Below, piece after piece: positions 10,115-20,752 of a stretch of DNA of 64,000 nt. Each line of letters starts with the position of its first letter. Positions within the stretch are counted from its first letter, which is position 1. A program made the position numbers and the translations under genes. The stretch spans positions 5,188,501 through 5,252,500 of the forward strand of contig NZ_CP036319.1 of NCBI RefSeq assembly GCF_007752935.1, given 5' to 3'. The notes under the pieces were generated by a model. That model was not told the DNA's origin. It did not search any database and was given only the letters and a program-made list of their open reading frames with translations. This DNA comes from Crateriforma conspicua (GTDB lineage: Bacteria > Planctomycetota > Planctomycetia > Pirellulales > Pirellulaceae).

Positions 10115-12213
10115 CGTTTCTGCAGCCCTGGATGCTGTGGGCACTGCCGCTGGTTGCTTTGCCCATCATCATCCATTTGATCAATCAACGCCGATTCCAA
10201 ACAACACCTTGGGCGGCGATGTCTTTTTTGCTGGCCGCCAATCGCATGTCGCGCGGCTATGCCAAGCTGCGTCGCTACTTGATCTTGGCCGCTCGCACAT
10301 TAGTTGTGGCCGGTCTGATCTTCGCCGTGGCTCGACCGCTAAGCAGTGGTTGGCTGGGCACAACGATCGGCAGCCGTGTTGATACAACACTGATCTTGCT
10401 AGACCGTTCACCCAGCATGGGTCAGATCACGCCCGGTGGACGCACCAAGCTGGAAACGCTGACCCGCCGCTTGGTCGAATCGTTGAACACCATTCGATCG
10501 GATCGCTATGTGTGGATCGACACCAACCAAGAACAAATCTTGGAACTGGAGAATCCCGAACAGTTGATCGAGTTGTCGGCAGCCGACACGGATGCGGCGA
10601 CAACCGACACGGCCGATCTGCTGGAAGCCGCGGCCAAGTACATTCGCGAAAACCAACCGGGCAGTGTGGATTGTTGGATCGTGTCGGACTTGCGACGCAG
10701 CGACTGGAACGTCGACAGCGGACGTTGGAATGCGATCAATCGGTCGCTGCGGCAGATCAGCCAACCGGTTCGATTCCATCTGTTGACCGATGCGGCATCC
10801 GCACCGAACAACCGCAGCCTACGCGTGCAATCGGCCACCGTCGCGTCAGCAGCCAAGGGCCCCGACCCAACGGAAACGCCCGGGGCCGGTGAACTACGTC
10901 TGTCCTTCACGATCCGGCAAGTGGGCGTGTCTAGCAATGATTCCGCTCGTCGCGAACTGCCGATCGAACTGGACCTGAACGGTGCACGCAGCAAATTCAA
11001 CGTTCGACAGACCGGCGAATTAACCGAGATCAACCAGTGGGCCGTGCCTCTGGACGCGGGGCAACGAACCGGTTGGGGAAAGCTATCCATCCCCGCAGAC
11101 ACCAATGCGTCCGACAATGAGTATTACTTCGTCTACGGCAGCCCGGTGATTCGAAAGTCGATTGTGGTGACCGAGGATGCCGTCGATGGGGACACCGAAA
11201 CGGCGCGGCCGCTGTTGCTTGCCGCGGGCATTTCCACCACCCCGGAAATCCGCTGCGAATCGGTCGCGATGACCCCAAACGACTTGGCGAAAGCCGATCT
11301 GGATGATGTCGCATTGGTCCTATGGACCGGGCCGCTGCCGCCGGAAAGCACACAAGCTTTATTGGATCCTTTTTTGCGCCGCGGCGGACGCCTGATTTGC
11401 TTTGCCCCTGATTCCGGTGGCGATGAAGATCCAGGCATTGCCTGGGCGGGGCTTTCTTGGGGCGAAGCCTTGCAACACGAAAGCGACGTCCAGGTCGGTC
11501 GCTGGATCGGTGACCATGATCTTCTGTCAGGCGTCCGCAGCGGTGACTCATTGCCGGTTGGCGACCTAAAGATCCGCTGGCATCGCCCCGTGTTGGGTGA
11601 TCAAATCGGCTTGGCCCACCTGCCCGACGGCGCCCCGATCATCGCCCGATCGATCGCCGATGTCCCCGGCGTTTACTTCATCGGCACGGGGATATCCGCG
11701 GACCAATCGTCGTTGGCTCGTGATGGAGTTGTTTTGTATGCATTGATCCAACGTGCGTTGGCCGATGGAGCCGACACGTTGGGACTGACCCAACAATTGA
11801 CCGCGGGGCAAAACCAATCGGACACGGACACCTGGCAGCGGTTGACCGGTCCGAATGTGGGTCGATCGACGACCTATTCGTTGCACCGAGGCGTTTATCA
11901 AGACGACGACCGATTCATCGCAATCAATCGTGGCGAATCCGAAGACATCGAAGCGACCGTTTCCAACGATCAACTGGATCGCATCTTCGCGGGTCTTCGT
12001 TACGACCGGATTGAAAACGTGGGCGGGTCGACCGACAGCTTGATCCAGGAAGTTTGGCGAACGTTCCTGGTGTTGATGATGATTGCCTTTGCGGCCGAGG
12101 CACTGCTATGCCTGCCTCGAATCCGCCGAACGTCGGCCCCGGCATCCAGCGGACGTGTCACCGGTGGCCGGGGTCGCGGCGCCGGCTTTGATCAGAAGGG
12201 GGCGACCACATGA
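10111..12213 (+). CDS. BatA-type membrane protein with vWA domain
   Basis: A 700-residue protein. The N-terminus (FLQPWMLWALPLVALPIIIHL) is the BatA/aerotolerance-regulator N-terminal domain, followed by a second hydrophobic helix (about 56-75). A vWA domain has a MIDAS-like DRSPS motif (98-102), and a C-terminal hydrophobic helix lies near 665-685 (FLVLMMIAFAAEALLCL). The middle part is probably periplasmic. It overlaps both neighbours by four bases (ATGA). It resembles the BatA/BatB part of Bat operons but is much larger. Confidence 0.85.
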   Translation: MTFLQPWMLWALPLVALPIIIHLINQRRFQTTPWAAMSFLLAANRMSRGYAKLRRYLILAARTLVVAGLIFAVARPLSSGWLGTTIGSRVDTTLILLDRSPSMGQITPGGRTKLETLTRRLVESLNTIRSDRYVWIDTNQEQILELENPEQLIELSAADTDAATTDTADLLEAAAKYIRENQPGSVDCWIVSDLRRSDWNVDSGRWNAINRSLRQISQPVRFHLLTDAASAPNNRSLRVQSATVASAAKGPDPTETPGAGELRLSFTIRQVGVSSNDSARRELPIELDLNGARSKFNVRQTGELTEINQWAVPLDAGQRTGWGKLSIPADTNASDNEYYFVYGSPVIRKSIVVTEDAVDGDTETARPLLLAAGISTTPEIRCESVAMTPNDLAKADLDDVALVLWTGPLPPESTQALLDPFLRRGGRLICFAPDSGGDEDPGIAWAGLSWGEALQHESDVQVGRWIGDHDLLSGVRSGDSLPVGDLKIRWHRPVLGDQIGLAHLPDGAPIIARSIADVPGVYFIGTGISADQSSLARDGVVLYALIQRALADGADTLGLTQQLTAGQNQSDTDTWQRLTGPNVGRSTTYSLHRGVYQDDDRFIAINRGESEDIEATVSNDQLDRIFAGLRYDRIENVGGSTDSLIQEVWRTFLVLMMIAFAAEALLCLPRIRRTSAPASSGRVTGGRGRGAGFDQKGATT

Positions 12214-14420
12214 TCGAAACCTTTTTGATCGCCCAAACACGATCCAGCTTGACCTTTTTGCCAAGCAGTTTCTCCGTCCTGCTGTCCATCGTTCTGATCG
12301 CCATCACCTCGTGGGCCAGTTTCGTGTCATGGCGACGCAGCCGATTCGCGATCGGTGTGGGCGTTTTGGAAACGCTGCGTTTGTTGATCATGTTGTTGAT
12401 CGCGGTGCTGTTGAACCAGCCCGAATGGGAAAGCCAGTACCAACCGGAAACCGAGCCGACCATCGCCGTACTGTGGGACAATTCGCCCAGCATGCGAACC
12501 CAGGACGTCGACGCGGCGTCGGTGGATGCCCAACGTCAGACACGACAACGAGCGATCGAAGGCTTGAAGGACGAAACCGTCTGGCAAAGTGTCGGCGAAG
12601 ATCGCAAAGTCATCATGGCCCCCATAGGACAACCTGACCGTGGCACCGACCTCAACAGCCCGATACAAAAAGCTGCATCGGAGATCGGCGAATTGTTGGG
12701 CGTGGTGGTGATCAGCGACGGGGACTGGAACGAGGGCGCATCGCCCGCCGACGGGGCTCTGCAGTTGCGAATGCAGAACGTCCCGGTCTACGGCGTCAAA
12801 GTGGGCAGCCCACAAAAATTGCCCGACCTAGAATTGGTCAACTTGGACGTGCCGACGTTTGCAACGCTGGGAAAAACCGTCCGAATCCCGTTCACGATCC
12901 AAAGCTCGTTGCCGCGCAAGGTCGCCGCCACCGTCAGTCTGAAATCATCGAATGGTGAAACGATGGACCGATCGGTGGAAATCGAACCGATGTCCAAGAC
13001 GGCCGACGCGTTTTTATGGAAACCAGACGGAGTCGGCGACTACGAAATCACGGTCCGCTTGCCAGACCATCCGGACGACGAAATCAAATCCAACAACCAG
13101 CGCACATCGCCGATCGCCATCCGCCGGGAACGACTGCGTGTGCTGGTGATCGAGTCGATTCCACGATGGGAATACCGCTACCTTCGAAACGCTTTGTCGC
13201 GCGATCCGGGAATCGATGTCGCTTGCTTGCTGTTCCATCCCAACTTGGAATCCACCGGCGGCGGTTCGACCGATTACATCAAAACGTTCCCGGAAACCAT
13301 CGAGGAACTGTCGCCGTTTGACGTGGTCTTCCTGGGCGATGTTGGCGTCGGCGAAGACCAGCTGACCCAAAAGCAGGCGGACCTGCTGAAGGGTCTAGTT
13401 CAATTCCAGGCCAGCGGCTTGGTGCTGATGCCGGGTTGGCAGGGGCATCAATTCGACTTGCTGGAAACCGAACTGAATCAACTGTATCCGGTCGATTTGG
13501 ATTCGTTGCAACCGGAGGGCTGGGGCGCGGCTGATGCGGGACATTTCCAACTGTCCGAATCGGGGCGGCGAAGCCTGCTGACCAAATTGGCCGACACCCA
13601 AGAGGAAAATGCACAGGTGTGGGAAGGCTTGCCCGGTTTCCAGTGGTTCGCGCCGGTGGTTCGCAGCCGACCAGGCACCGAAACACTGGCGGTTCACGGC
13701 GAGGTCAGCAATCAATACGGTCGTCTGCCGTTATTGGTCACGCGAACATTCGGTGCCGGCAAAGTCTTGTTCATGGGCACCGACGGCGCATGGCGTTGGC
13801 GGAAAGGCGTCGAAGACAAATACCACTATCGATTCTGGGGACAAGTGGTTCGTTGGATGGCGTATCAACGAAACATGGCGCGCGGCGATTCCATGCGTTT
13901 TTATTATTCGCCCGACCAGCCGTCGCGACGCCAAACCATGTCGCTGACCGCTCATGTGATTTCCGAAAGCGGTGAACCGCTGGAAAATGGAAACGTTGTC
14001 GCTCGCATTGAATCGCCGACCGGAACCGTGGAAACGGTTCGCTTGACAGCCCAGGGCGATCAATGGGGCGTCTATCGCGGTACGTTCGTTCCCGAAGATC
14101 CGGGGCGTCACGAAGTGATGGTGACGTCCCCCGAGTCACCATCGGATTTGCAGACCAACTTTTTCGTCCAGGGCCAAGTGGTGGAAACGATCGGGCAACC
14201 AGCCCGCCCCGAAGTGTTGGACGAATTGGCAACCTTGACCGGCGGATTGTCGGTCCGTGTGGACCAGGTTGACCAAATCTTGGATCGATTGGCGGAACTG
14301 CCTCTACCACCGCCGGAGATTCGACGGGTCCAACTGTGGTGCAACCCGGTCACGATGGCCGTCTTGTTGGTCGCCCTGGGGCTGTTCTGGGTCGGTCGAA
14401 AAATCGTCGGACTGATTTAG
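12210..14420 (+). CDS. Large vWA membrane protein, second copy type
   Basis: A 736-residue protein with two N-terminal helices (about 21-40 and 52-70), a vWA-like segment with DNSPSM (90-95), a long extracytoplasmic region and a C-terminal helix (MAVLLVALGLFWVGRKIV). The central part (RLRVLVIESIPRWEYRYLRNALSRDPGI) has the class I glutamine-amidotransferase-like fold pattern seen in related planctomycete proteins, but no catalytic triad that I can assign. Probably a structural partner of the preceding gene product in a MoxR-controlled membrane complex. Confidence 0.75.
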   Translation: MIETFLIAQTRSSLTFLPSSFSVLLSIVLIAITSWASFVSWRRSRFAIGVGVLETLRLLIMLLIAVLLNQPEWESQYQPETEPTIAVLWDNSPSMRTQDVDAASVDAQRQTRQRAIEGLKDETVWQSVGEDRKVIMAPIGQPDRGTDLNSPIQKAASEIGELLGVVVISDGDWNEGASPADGALQLRMQNVPVYGVKVGSPQKLPDLELVNLDVPTFATLGKTVRIPFTIQSSLPRKVAATVSLKSSNGETMDRSVEIEPMSKTADAFLWKPDGVGDYEITVRLPDHPDDEIKSNNQRTSPIAIRRERLRVLVIESIPRWEYRYLRNALSRDPGIDVACLLFHPNLESTGGGSTDYIKTFPETIEELSPFDVVFLGDVGVGEDQLTQKQADLLKGLVQFQASGLVLMPGWQGHQFDLLETELNQLYPVDLDSLQPEGWGAADAGHFQLSESGRRSLLTKLADTQEENAQVWEGLPGFQWFAPVVRSRPGTETLAVHGEVSNQYGRLPLLVTRTFGAGKVLFMGTDGAWRWRKGVEDKYHYRFWGQVVRWMAYQRNMARGDSMRFYYSPDQPSRRQTMSLTAHVISESGEPLENGNVVARIESPTGTVETVRLTAQGDQWGVYRGTFVPEDPGRHEVMVTSPESPSDLQTNFFVQGQVVETIGQPARPEVLDELATLTGGLSVRVDQVDQILDRLAELPLPPPEIRRVQLWCNPVTMAVLLVALGLFWVGRKIVGLI

Positions 14421-14439
14421 GATCACCCCCTGATTTTTT

Positions 14440-14462
14440 GCGACCCATCGGGGTGGGGTCGC
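14440..14462. other. Short hairpin within the operon, upstream of the 1090-residue gene
   Basis: Arms GCGACCC (14440-14446) and GGGTCGC (14456-14462) follow a run of six T residues. On the plus strand the T-run precedes the stem, so this is not a plus-strand terminator. A TAGAAT box directly after it (14464-14469) could be a -10 element for an internal promoter, but no good -35 lies at the right distance. Confidence 0.4.
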
Positions 14463-14549
14463 CTAGAATGATGCACCGTTGAATGATCCTTCATTCGCCC
14501 CTGCCGAATCCATCCGCCCGCCTGCCGTTGTGAACCGGAGCCTGTCTGA

Positions 14550-17500
14550 GTGTCCGACAGCATCGCCCCCCAATCCAACGTCCAACTGCCCGATACGCTG
14601 AAGCGGTCGATCACTGTGTTTCGACGCCGATTGTGGACTCTGAAATTATGGGAAGCATCGGCCTTGGCGGTTGCGGGCGTGCTGTTTGGATTCTTTTTCG
14701 TGTTCATCGTCGACCGTTTCGTCGACACACCGGCATGGATCCGCCTGCTGATCCTGATCGGTTCCCTAGCGGTGCTGTTGGTGGTGCCATGGGCCATTTA
14801 TCACTGGATCGTTCGACGCCGGACGCTTCATCAAGTCGCCGAATTACTGACCACCACCCGCCCGGCCATCGGCGATCGATTGATGGGCGTCATCGAGCTT
14901 GCAGACAACGTGGACGAACAGGGCCGTTCGCCGCGATTGGTGCGTGCCGCAATCGATCAAGTCAGTGATGATGTGGATCATGCCGACTTGCGGCATGCGA
15001 TCCCACACCCGATGCACGGTCAGCGATCGCTGACCGCCGCGATCATGCTGATCGGCTTGGGATGTTTGACAGGGATTTCCGCCGCGGCAACCGGCAACGC
15101 TTGGTCTCGATACCTGACGCCTTGGTCGGACGTGTCGCGATTCACGTTCACCCAAATGGAACCGTTGCCGGATCAGATGATCGTCGCACACGGCGAAGCG
15201 TTTGACTTTGATGTGGCCTTGGCAGGTTCCACCGAAAGTCGGCCAGAGATTGCCACGGCACGTTTGGCCGATGGACAACAAACGGCATCGATTGACGACG
15301 AAGGCTATCACTTTCATTTGCCCGGACGTTACCAGGAAGGCGCGTTGGAATTGTCGGCCGGCGATTATCGCGGTGCCACCAAACTGGTTCCCGTCACACG
15401 TCCGGAACTGGCCGATATCGAAGCGACAATCCACTTGCCGGCCTACCTTCAGCGTGTTGAACCGATCATTCAAACGCTTCGGGGCGGTTCCCTGTCGGTC
15501 GTCCGCGGCAGCCAGGTTGAACTGCAGGTCAATACATCGCGTGATTTGCGATCGGCCGATATCAACGGCTCCCCCGCCGATGTATCGGGGCATGCATTTG
15601 AAGTGCCTCCACAATCGGTCCAGTCGCCATCACGACTGACGCTTTCCTGGCGTGACGTCCACAACCTGCAGCCCGCCCAACCGTTCGAACTGCAATTAAC
15701 TGATGTCAACGATGCCGCACCAACGGTCACCGCCGACGGTCTGCCAAGACATCAAGTGTTGCTGGATTCCGAAACCATCGCCTACACCGCATACGGCCGT
15801 GATGATTTCGGCATTCGACGTATCGGCCTTCTTTGGCACCACGTGGACGACGAAGGCAAATTGATCGACGGTGGCGAAAAAGTCATCGCGGCGGGTCGAC
15901 CAGATGCGGACTTACTGGAAGCAACGGGGACATTTACGGCCAAAGATCTGGAACGACGTTTTGACCGTGTCGCCGTTCAGTTGTACGTCGAAGACTTCTT
16001 GCCAAACCGTGAGCGAGTTTTAGGGCCGATCAGTGTGTTCGATGTGCTGACGGCCGATGAACACGCCATCTGGATCGCCAACCAACTGGCCCGTTGGCAA
16101 CGCCAATCGCTGGATGTTCGCGATCGTGAATTGAAACTGTACCAAAAGAACAGTGAACTTCGACGCTTATCGAAAGAGCAACTCAATGCACCGGAGACGC
16201 GGCGTCAATTGCAAGCTCAGGCTCGTGCCGAACGCGCCAACGGGCATCGTTTGAATCGGCTGGTCGGCGAGGGAGAATCGCTGTTGGCCCAGGCGATGCG
16301 TAATCCGGAAATCGGCGTGGGGCACATGGAATCCTGGGCCGAAATGATGCAAGTCCTCAAAGACATCTCGGGCAACCGCATGCCCAGTGTCGCCGATCTG
16401 TTGCGCAAAGCGGGTGAATCCGAATCATTGTCACGCAGTGATGCGGCAAGAAAACGTTTGACCGCTGGCAAAAATCGTGTCAATCAATCCGGCAAATCGG
16501 AATCCGACCAGGAGGACGAAGGCGACCCGCCCGCCAAAGCACCCGGTGTCACCGATGTTGAATCAACGCAGTTGGATCTGAGCGAACAAAAGCAACCAAA
16601 ATCGGGCCCAAAAAAGGCTTCGTCGGGTCGTCTTTCCCTGCCCACCACTCGTCTGGCCGGCAACGCCGTTTCCGATCAAGAGCCACCGGAATCCGAACCC
16701 CAGGAAAACGAGATCGACGAAGCGGTCACCGAACAGGACGACCTGCTGGCCGAATTTGAAAAGGTGGTCGGCGAACTGGACAAACTGATGGCCAACATGG
16801 AAGGCAGCACGTTGGTCAAACGCTTGAAAGCGGCATCGCGAAAACAAGATGCCGTCGCGGATCAGTTGACATCGGTTTCGCAATCCACCTTTGGGCGCGA
16901 TGCATCCGAGGCTGCCGAGGCGGGTGCGACGCTGTCGGAGTTGTCTGAGAAGCTGACCGGCTATCGGACCGACGTTTCGTACATCATGGACGACATGGAC
17001 GCCTACTATGAACGTAGCCGCTATGTCCAGTTCAAGACGGTCCTGGATGAAATGCGCAGCGAAGATGTCACCGGTGCACTCGGTCAATTGTCTAACGACG
17101 TGGTCGACCAGAGCGGTATTTCCATCGCCATGGCCGAATACTGGAGCGACACGCTGGACCGCTGGGCAGAAGACTTGGTCGAACCCAGCATCTCGGGATC
17201 ATGTCCAGGCGGAAAATCACAGAAAAGCTTGCCCCCGTCGATCGTGCTGGAGGTTTTGCAGATTTTGGAAGCCGAGGTCAAGCTGCGAGAATCGACACGC
17301 GAGGCCCAACAAGCACGCCCCGACCTGGACGCCGATGACTATCACCAACGCGCCACCAACTTGGCGGTGGAACAGGCTGACCTAAGGAACCGGACCGATC
17401 TGGTTTCGCAACGTATCAACGAATTGCCCGACGCCGGCGAGCACTTCGTCAAGGAGCTGAAAAAATTGACCTCGGTGTCGATCGTGATGACCGAGGCGGT

Positions 17501-17822
17501 GGGAATTTTGGCGACTCCTGAAACGGGCAGCGAAGCGATTGCAGCGGAAACCGAAGTGATTGAATTGTTGTTGGAAACCAAACGCATGTGCCAGGGCGGC
17601 GGGGGCGGAGGCGGCGGTGCCAATCCGGGTGGCGGCGGTGGAGGCGATACCGATGTTGCCGCATTGGCATTGGTCGGCGCAGGATTGAACGCCAACGAAG
17701 TCCGCGAAGCGTCACGGACCGAGACGAATACTGGAAACTCCGGCACACCGTTGCCGGAAGAATTTCGATCGGGCCTGGACCAATACTTTCATCAAATCCA
17801 ACAGTGGAACGCGTCGCCATGA
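14550..17822 (+). CDS. Giant membrane-anchored coiled-coil protein (DUF4175-like)
   Basis: A 1090-residue protein from GTG at 14550. Three hydrophobic helices lie at about 36-60, 73-98 and 165-185. A large extracytoplasmic part follows with beta-rich segments (about 200-480), then charged coiled-coil stretches, and near 1010-1035 a glycine-rich linker. It is the largest protein of the moxR operon and its stop overlaps the next start by ATGA. The layout resembles DUF4175-type proteins that accompany vWA/MoxR genes. Its biochemical role is unknown; a scaffold in the same membrane complex is likely. Confidence 0.75.
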   Translation: MSDSIAPQSNVQLPDTLKRSITVFRRRLWTLKLWEASALAVAGVLFGFFFVFIVDRFVDTPAWIRLLILIGSLAVLLVVPWAIYHWIVRRRTLHQVAELLTTTRPAIGDRLMGVIELADNVDEQGRSPRLVRAAIDQVSDDVDHADLRHAIPHPMHGQRSLTAAIMLIGLGCLTGISAAATGNAWSRYLTPWSDVSRFTFTQMEPLPDQMIVAHGEAFDFDVALAGSTESRPEIATARLADGQQTASIDDEGYHFHLPGRYQEGALELSAGDYRGATKLVPVTRPELADIEATIHLPAYLQRVEPIIQTLRGGSLSVVRGSQVELQVNTSRDLRSADINGSPADVSGHAFEVPPQSVQSPSRLTLSWRDVHNLQPAQPFELQLTDVNDAAPTVTADGLPRHQVLLDSETIAYTAYGRDDFGIRRIGLLWHHVDDEGKLIDGGEKVIAAGRPDADLLEATGTFTAKDLERRFDRVAVQLYVEDFLPNRERVLGPISVFDVLTADEHAIWIANQLARWQRQSLDVRDRELKLYQKNSELRRLSKEQLNAPETRRQLQAQARAERANGHRLNRLVGEGESLLAQAMRNPEIGVGHMESWAEMMQVLKDISGNRMPSVADLLRKAGESESLSRSDAARKRLTAGKNRVNQSGKSESDQEDEGDPPAKAPGVTDVESTQLDLSEQKQPKSGPKKASSGRLSLPTTRLAGNAVSDQEPPESEPQENEIDEAVTEQDDLLAEFEKVVGELDKLMANMEGSTLVKRLKAASRKQDAVADQLTSVSQSTFGRDASEAAEAGATLSELSEKLTGYRTDVSYIMDDMDAYYERSRYVQFKTVLDEMRSEDVTGALGQLSNDVVDQSGISIAMAEYWSDTLDRWAEDLVEPSISGSCPGGKSQKSLPPSIVLEVLQILEAEVKLRESTREAQQARPDLDADDYHQRATNLAVEQADLRNRTDLVSQRINELPDAGEHFVKELKKLTSVSIVMTEAVGILATPETGSEAIAAETEVIELLLETKRMCQGGGGGGGGANPGGGGGGDTDVAALALVGAGLNANEVREASRTETNTGNSGTPLPEEFRSGLDQYFHQIQQWNASP

Positions 17823-19576
17823 TCGCGAAACGGCGGCGATTACGACGTGACGGCTTTGCATGCGTGCGGATCATCGGTTGCATCTATCTGTTGCATGTTT
17901 GGACGGTTGCCTCGGCTTTCGCCGATGATCCGCTAAGCGAAACACTGTCGGCGATCGGCAACGTTGCCCAACGTTTGCTGTCGACCGAACCTGACTGGAC
18001 ACGGCCGCAGTACCATCAGTTCGACGGCGATCCTGACCTGACCAACGATGCCAAACCGGTTGTCCAGGCCACCGTCCAGCGTGAATTGGAATTCATCGAC
18101 CGGCACTTTGACTTGACGCCCCAACAGCGTCTGGCGATCGCGGCACGAGGCGTGACCGTGACCAGCAAAGTATCGGATTGGGTCATGAAGTCGGACGGGG
18201 AATTTGAATCCACGGCGATGCCACCGGTGCTGTCGATCCTTCACCATTGGATTCAACCAGCACTCAGCGAAACGCTGTCGGCCCAACAGTTGGAACGCTG
18301 GGAAGTCATCCTGCGCAAACGCCAAGATCGGTGGCGTGGTGCCAATGCCGCCGTCATGGTGGATGCTATTGATTGTGTGATTCCGTTGCGTGTCGACCAG
18401 CTTGAACCATTGCACCAAGTCTTCATCGACTACGAAAAGGGCAATGGCGATCGTCACGACGGCGTATTGCTGTCGCCGTCATATGGAGAAGACGCTCCTT
18501 TGGCCCGAACCAATACGGTGCGGCGTCTGTTGGATTCACGCCAGCGTCAGCTATTGGATCGCCGGCCGCCAACGGATTTTTCAAACGGCCAGCGTTTTGC
18601 CGCGGGGCTTGATTGCGCCATCACCGATGCGTCGCCCCTAGTCAGTGCCGATATTGAACAACTTTGGCAGTCCGCAATCGAATTCCAACGCGCCAAACGT
18701 ATTGAAAGTTCGCAGGATGAGGTTCAGCCCGCCGCAGCCACCTCCGAAATCGAACTCTCGGACGATTCCGCAGACGTCGTGGTGATCGAAAACGCCGTCG
18801 AAATGGCAGTCGTCGAGGAACCGGAAGTCCAACTGGAAAGGGTTGCGGACGTCGAAGTGGAAGTGGTGATCGACGCAGCAGACGCGGTTGTCTTCGCGGA
18901 AGATTTTCTTTCGTTCACTCCAACCGAGGTGAATCCAGATGCGCTGGACCAGCTTCTGATCAACAACGTCAATCGCATGTCCGATGTGAAAGACCTTTTG
19001 AAGAAGCGTTTGGAAGCCAAATTGGAGGTCGTCGTCGCTGCGACCGACCTTCCCGTGCCTCATCAGGAAAAATTGCGTTTGGCCGGAATGGCCGACATCC
19101 AAAGTTTGCTGAATGACTATGCCCGGTTCAAACGTCGCCTTCGCGGTCCCAACGCCAAAATCACCACGCATGCCGAAGCCCGCGATCAGACGATGGAATA
19201 CCGCAATCGAATCGGGCAGGGGCTCCACGGGAAAGGTTCCACATTTCAAAAACTGTGGCGGTCAGTGCCCACTGAGTATCGAACACGATGGGCGGCTTCC
19301 CAGCGGCAACGAGCGATGATCAAACATCAATTCGCCTGCGATGTTTGGCTGGCCAACTTCAGTTATCGAATCGCATTGACCGACCGCCAGCACCAACAGC
19401 TGTTGAAACACCTGCGCAAACTCGACTTGCCGGACGCGACCGATCAGACGCTGGCACAACGGCTTCGCCACCTGAGCCAGGCGGTCGCATCGATGGACAC
19501 CCAGCCGCTGAAGGACATGTTCAACGATTCGGACCTTGAAAGAATGGTCGCCCACGCCGAGTCCAATCATCCCTAA
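17819..19576 (+). CDS. Secreted protein of unknown function in the moxR operon
   Basis: A 585-residue protein. The start at 17819 makes an ATGA overlap with the preceding stop and gives a positively charged N-terminus (AKRRRLRRDG) followed by a hydrophobic segment ending ASAFA-DD, a signal peptide. The middle (about 300-360) is strongly acidic and rich in Val/Glu/Asp; the remainder is helical. I recognise no catalytic motif. A longer frame to 17588 runs inside the preceding gene and is rejected. Confidence 0.72.
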   Translation: MIAKRRRLRRDGFACVRIIGCIYLLHVWTVASAFADDPLSETLSAIGNVAQRLLSTEPDWTRPQYHQFDGDPDLTNDAKPVVQATVQRELEFIDRHFDLTPQQRLAIAARGVTVTSKVSDWVMKSDGEFESTAMPPVLSILHHWIQPALSETLSAQQLERWEVILRKRQDRWRGANAAVMVDAIDCVIPLRVDQLEPLHQVFIDYEKGNGDRHDGVLLSPSYGEDAPLARTNTVRRLLDSRQRQLLDRRPPTDFSNGQRFAAGLDCAITDASPLVSADIEQLWQSAIEFQRAKRIESSQDEVQPAAATSEIELSDDSADVVVIENAVEMAVVEEPEVQLERVADVEVEVVIDAADAVVFAEDFLSFTPTEVNPDALDQLLINNVNRMSDVKDLLKKRLEAKLEVVVAATDLPVPHQEKLRLAGMADIQSLLNDYARFKRRLRGPNAKITTHAEARDQTMEYRNRIGQGLHGKGSTFQKLWRSVPTEYRTRWAASQRQRAMIKHQFACDVWLANFSYRIALTDRQHQQLLKHLRKLDLPDATDQTLAQRLRHLSQAVASMDTQPLKDMFNDSDLERMVAHAESNHP

Positions 19577-19604
19577 CCCAACCGCATTGAGTTTGAACGC
19601 CCGA

Positions 19605-20669
19605 ATGGTCAATTCCAAAACGTTTCGATCCTGCGTCTCCGGCATTGCCTGCTGCATGCTGCTTTTTGGGACCACGCACTGTGGTGCACAAGTGCTGGAG
19701 ATTCGCACCGGCGAAGCGGTGCCGCGCGAAGTTCGTGAGATGTACGACGCGGGATTACAGCACCTGATCGATTCTCAAGACCAACAGGGCAGTTGGAACA
19801 GCAGTTATCGCGGGGCCGGTGTCGACGGCATGGCGGTCATGTGTTTCTTGGCGTCGGGGGAAGACCCAAACTTCGGTGCCTATGCGGCCCCCATGCGCAA
19901 GACTTTGCGAAACATGTTGCGTCAACAAAGCCGGCGAACGGGTTTCTTTGGCGGCAGCATGTATCACCACGGCTTTGCGATGCTGGCGGTTGCCGAAGCC
20001 TACGGGACAGTTGACGACCGAAATTTGTGGCCGGGGGAATCCGAATCCGAGCAGATCACCTTGGCCGAATCGCTGGAACTGGCAGTACGTTGCGCCGTCA
20101 CGTCACAAAAGAAAAACAGCTATGGCGCATGGCGATACAACCCAAGCGGAAACGATGCGGACACCTCCGTTTCGGGCAGTGTCTTGGTGGGACTGTTGGC
20201 CGCACGCAACGCCGGCATCGAAGTCCCCGACGAAGCCATTGATCGTGCCATCAAGTACTTCGTCAGCATGACATCACCCTCCGGCCAAGTCGCCTATGCC
20301 GGCGGCATGGGTGGCTTTGACGAATCCATGGCACGCATTTCCATCGCAGCCTTGGTCTATGCGGTCGCCCGTCGCAAAGATTTGCCGCAATACAAACAAA
20401 CGCTGGAATACCTCAAGAGCCGGTTGGTCAGTGGCGGACGTGCGGGTTTGGGCTCGGTCGAATACCAGAATTACTACCAGGCTCAGGCGTTGTTCCAAGG
20501 CGACGAAGAAAGTTGGAAGAAGTGGAACCAAAAGCTGATCGACACTTTGAAAACTCGCCAACAACCCGATGGAAGCTTTGACGGCAGTTACGGAAAGTCG
20601 GTCAGCACTTGTCTGTCCTTGTTGGCCTTGGCGTTGAATTACCGCTTTCTGCCGATTTACGAACGTTAG
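19605..20669 (+). CDS. Exported terpenoid-cyclase/prenyltransferase-like toroid protein
   Basis: A 354-residue protein starting at ATG 19605 with a hydrophobic signal (CVSGIACCMLLFG). It contains repeats of the squalene-cyclase/prenyltransferase alpha/alpha-toroid type: LQHLIDSQDQQGSWNSSYRG, CAVTSQKKNSYGAWRYNP, and PDGSFDGSYGKSVSTCLSLLALAL. The QxxxGSW/F pattern is the family hallmark. The DXDD acid motif of real squalene-hopene cyclases is not seen and export is predicted, so a binding or structural toroid is more likely than a hopanoid enzyme. Confidence 0.8.
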   Translation: MVNSKTFRSCVSGIACCMLLFGTTHCGAQVLEIRTGEAVPREVREMYDAGLQHLIDSQDQQGSWNSSYRGAGVDGMAVMCFLASGEDPNFGAYAAPMRKTLRNMLRQQSRRTGFFGGSMYHHGFAMLAVAEAYGTVDDRNLWPGESESEQITLAESLELAVRCAVTSQKKNSYGAWRYNPSGNDADTSVSGSVLVGLLAARNAGIEVPDEAIDRAIKYFVSMTSPSGQVAYAGGMGGFDESMARISIAALVYAVARRKDLPQYKQTLEYLKSRLVSGGRAGLGSVEYQNYYQAQALFQGDEESWKKWNQKLIDTLKTRQQPDGSFDGSYGKSVSTCLSLLALALNYRFLPIYER

Positions 20670-20752
20670 AGCCAATCGCCATTCACCTTGATCAATCTTC
20701 CCCGACCACCGGCAAGAATCCAGGATTCAATTTGGCCGGCCCCCGATATCGC

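Noticed and set aside
19605-20669. Squalene-hopene cyclase as the function of the toroid protein
   Set aside because: The DXDD catalytic motif is missing, the protein is about half the usual length and it has an export signal.
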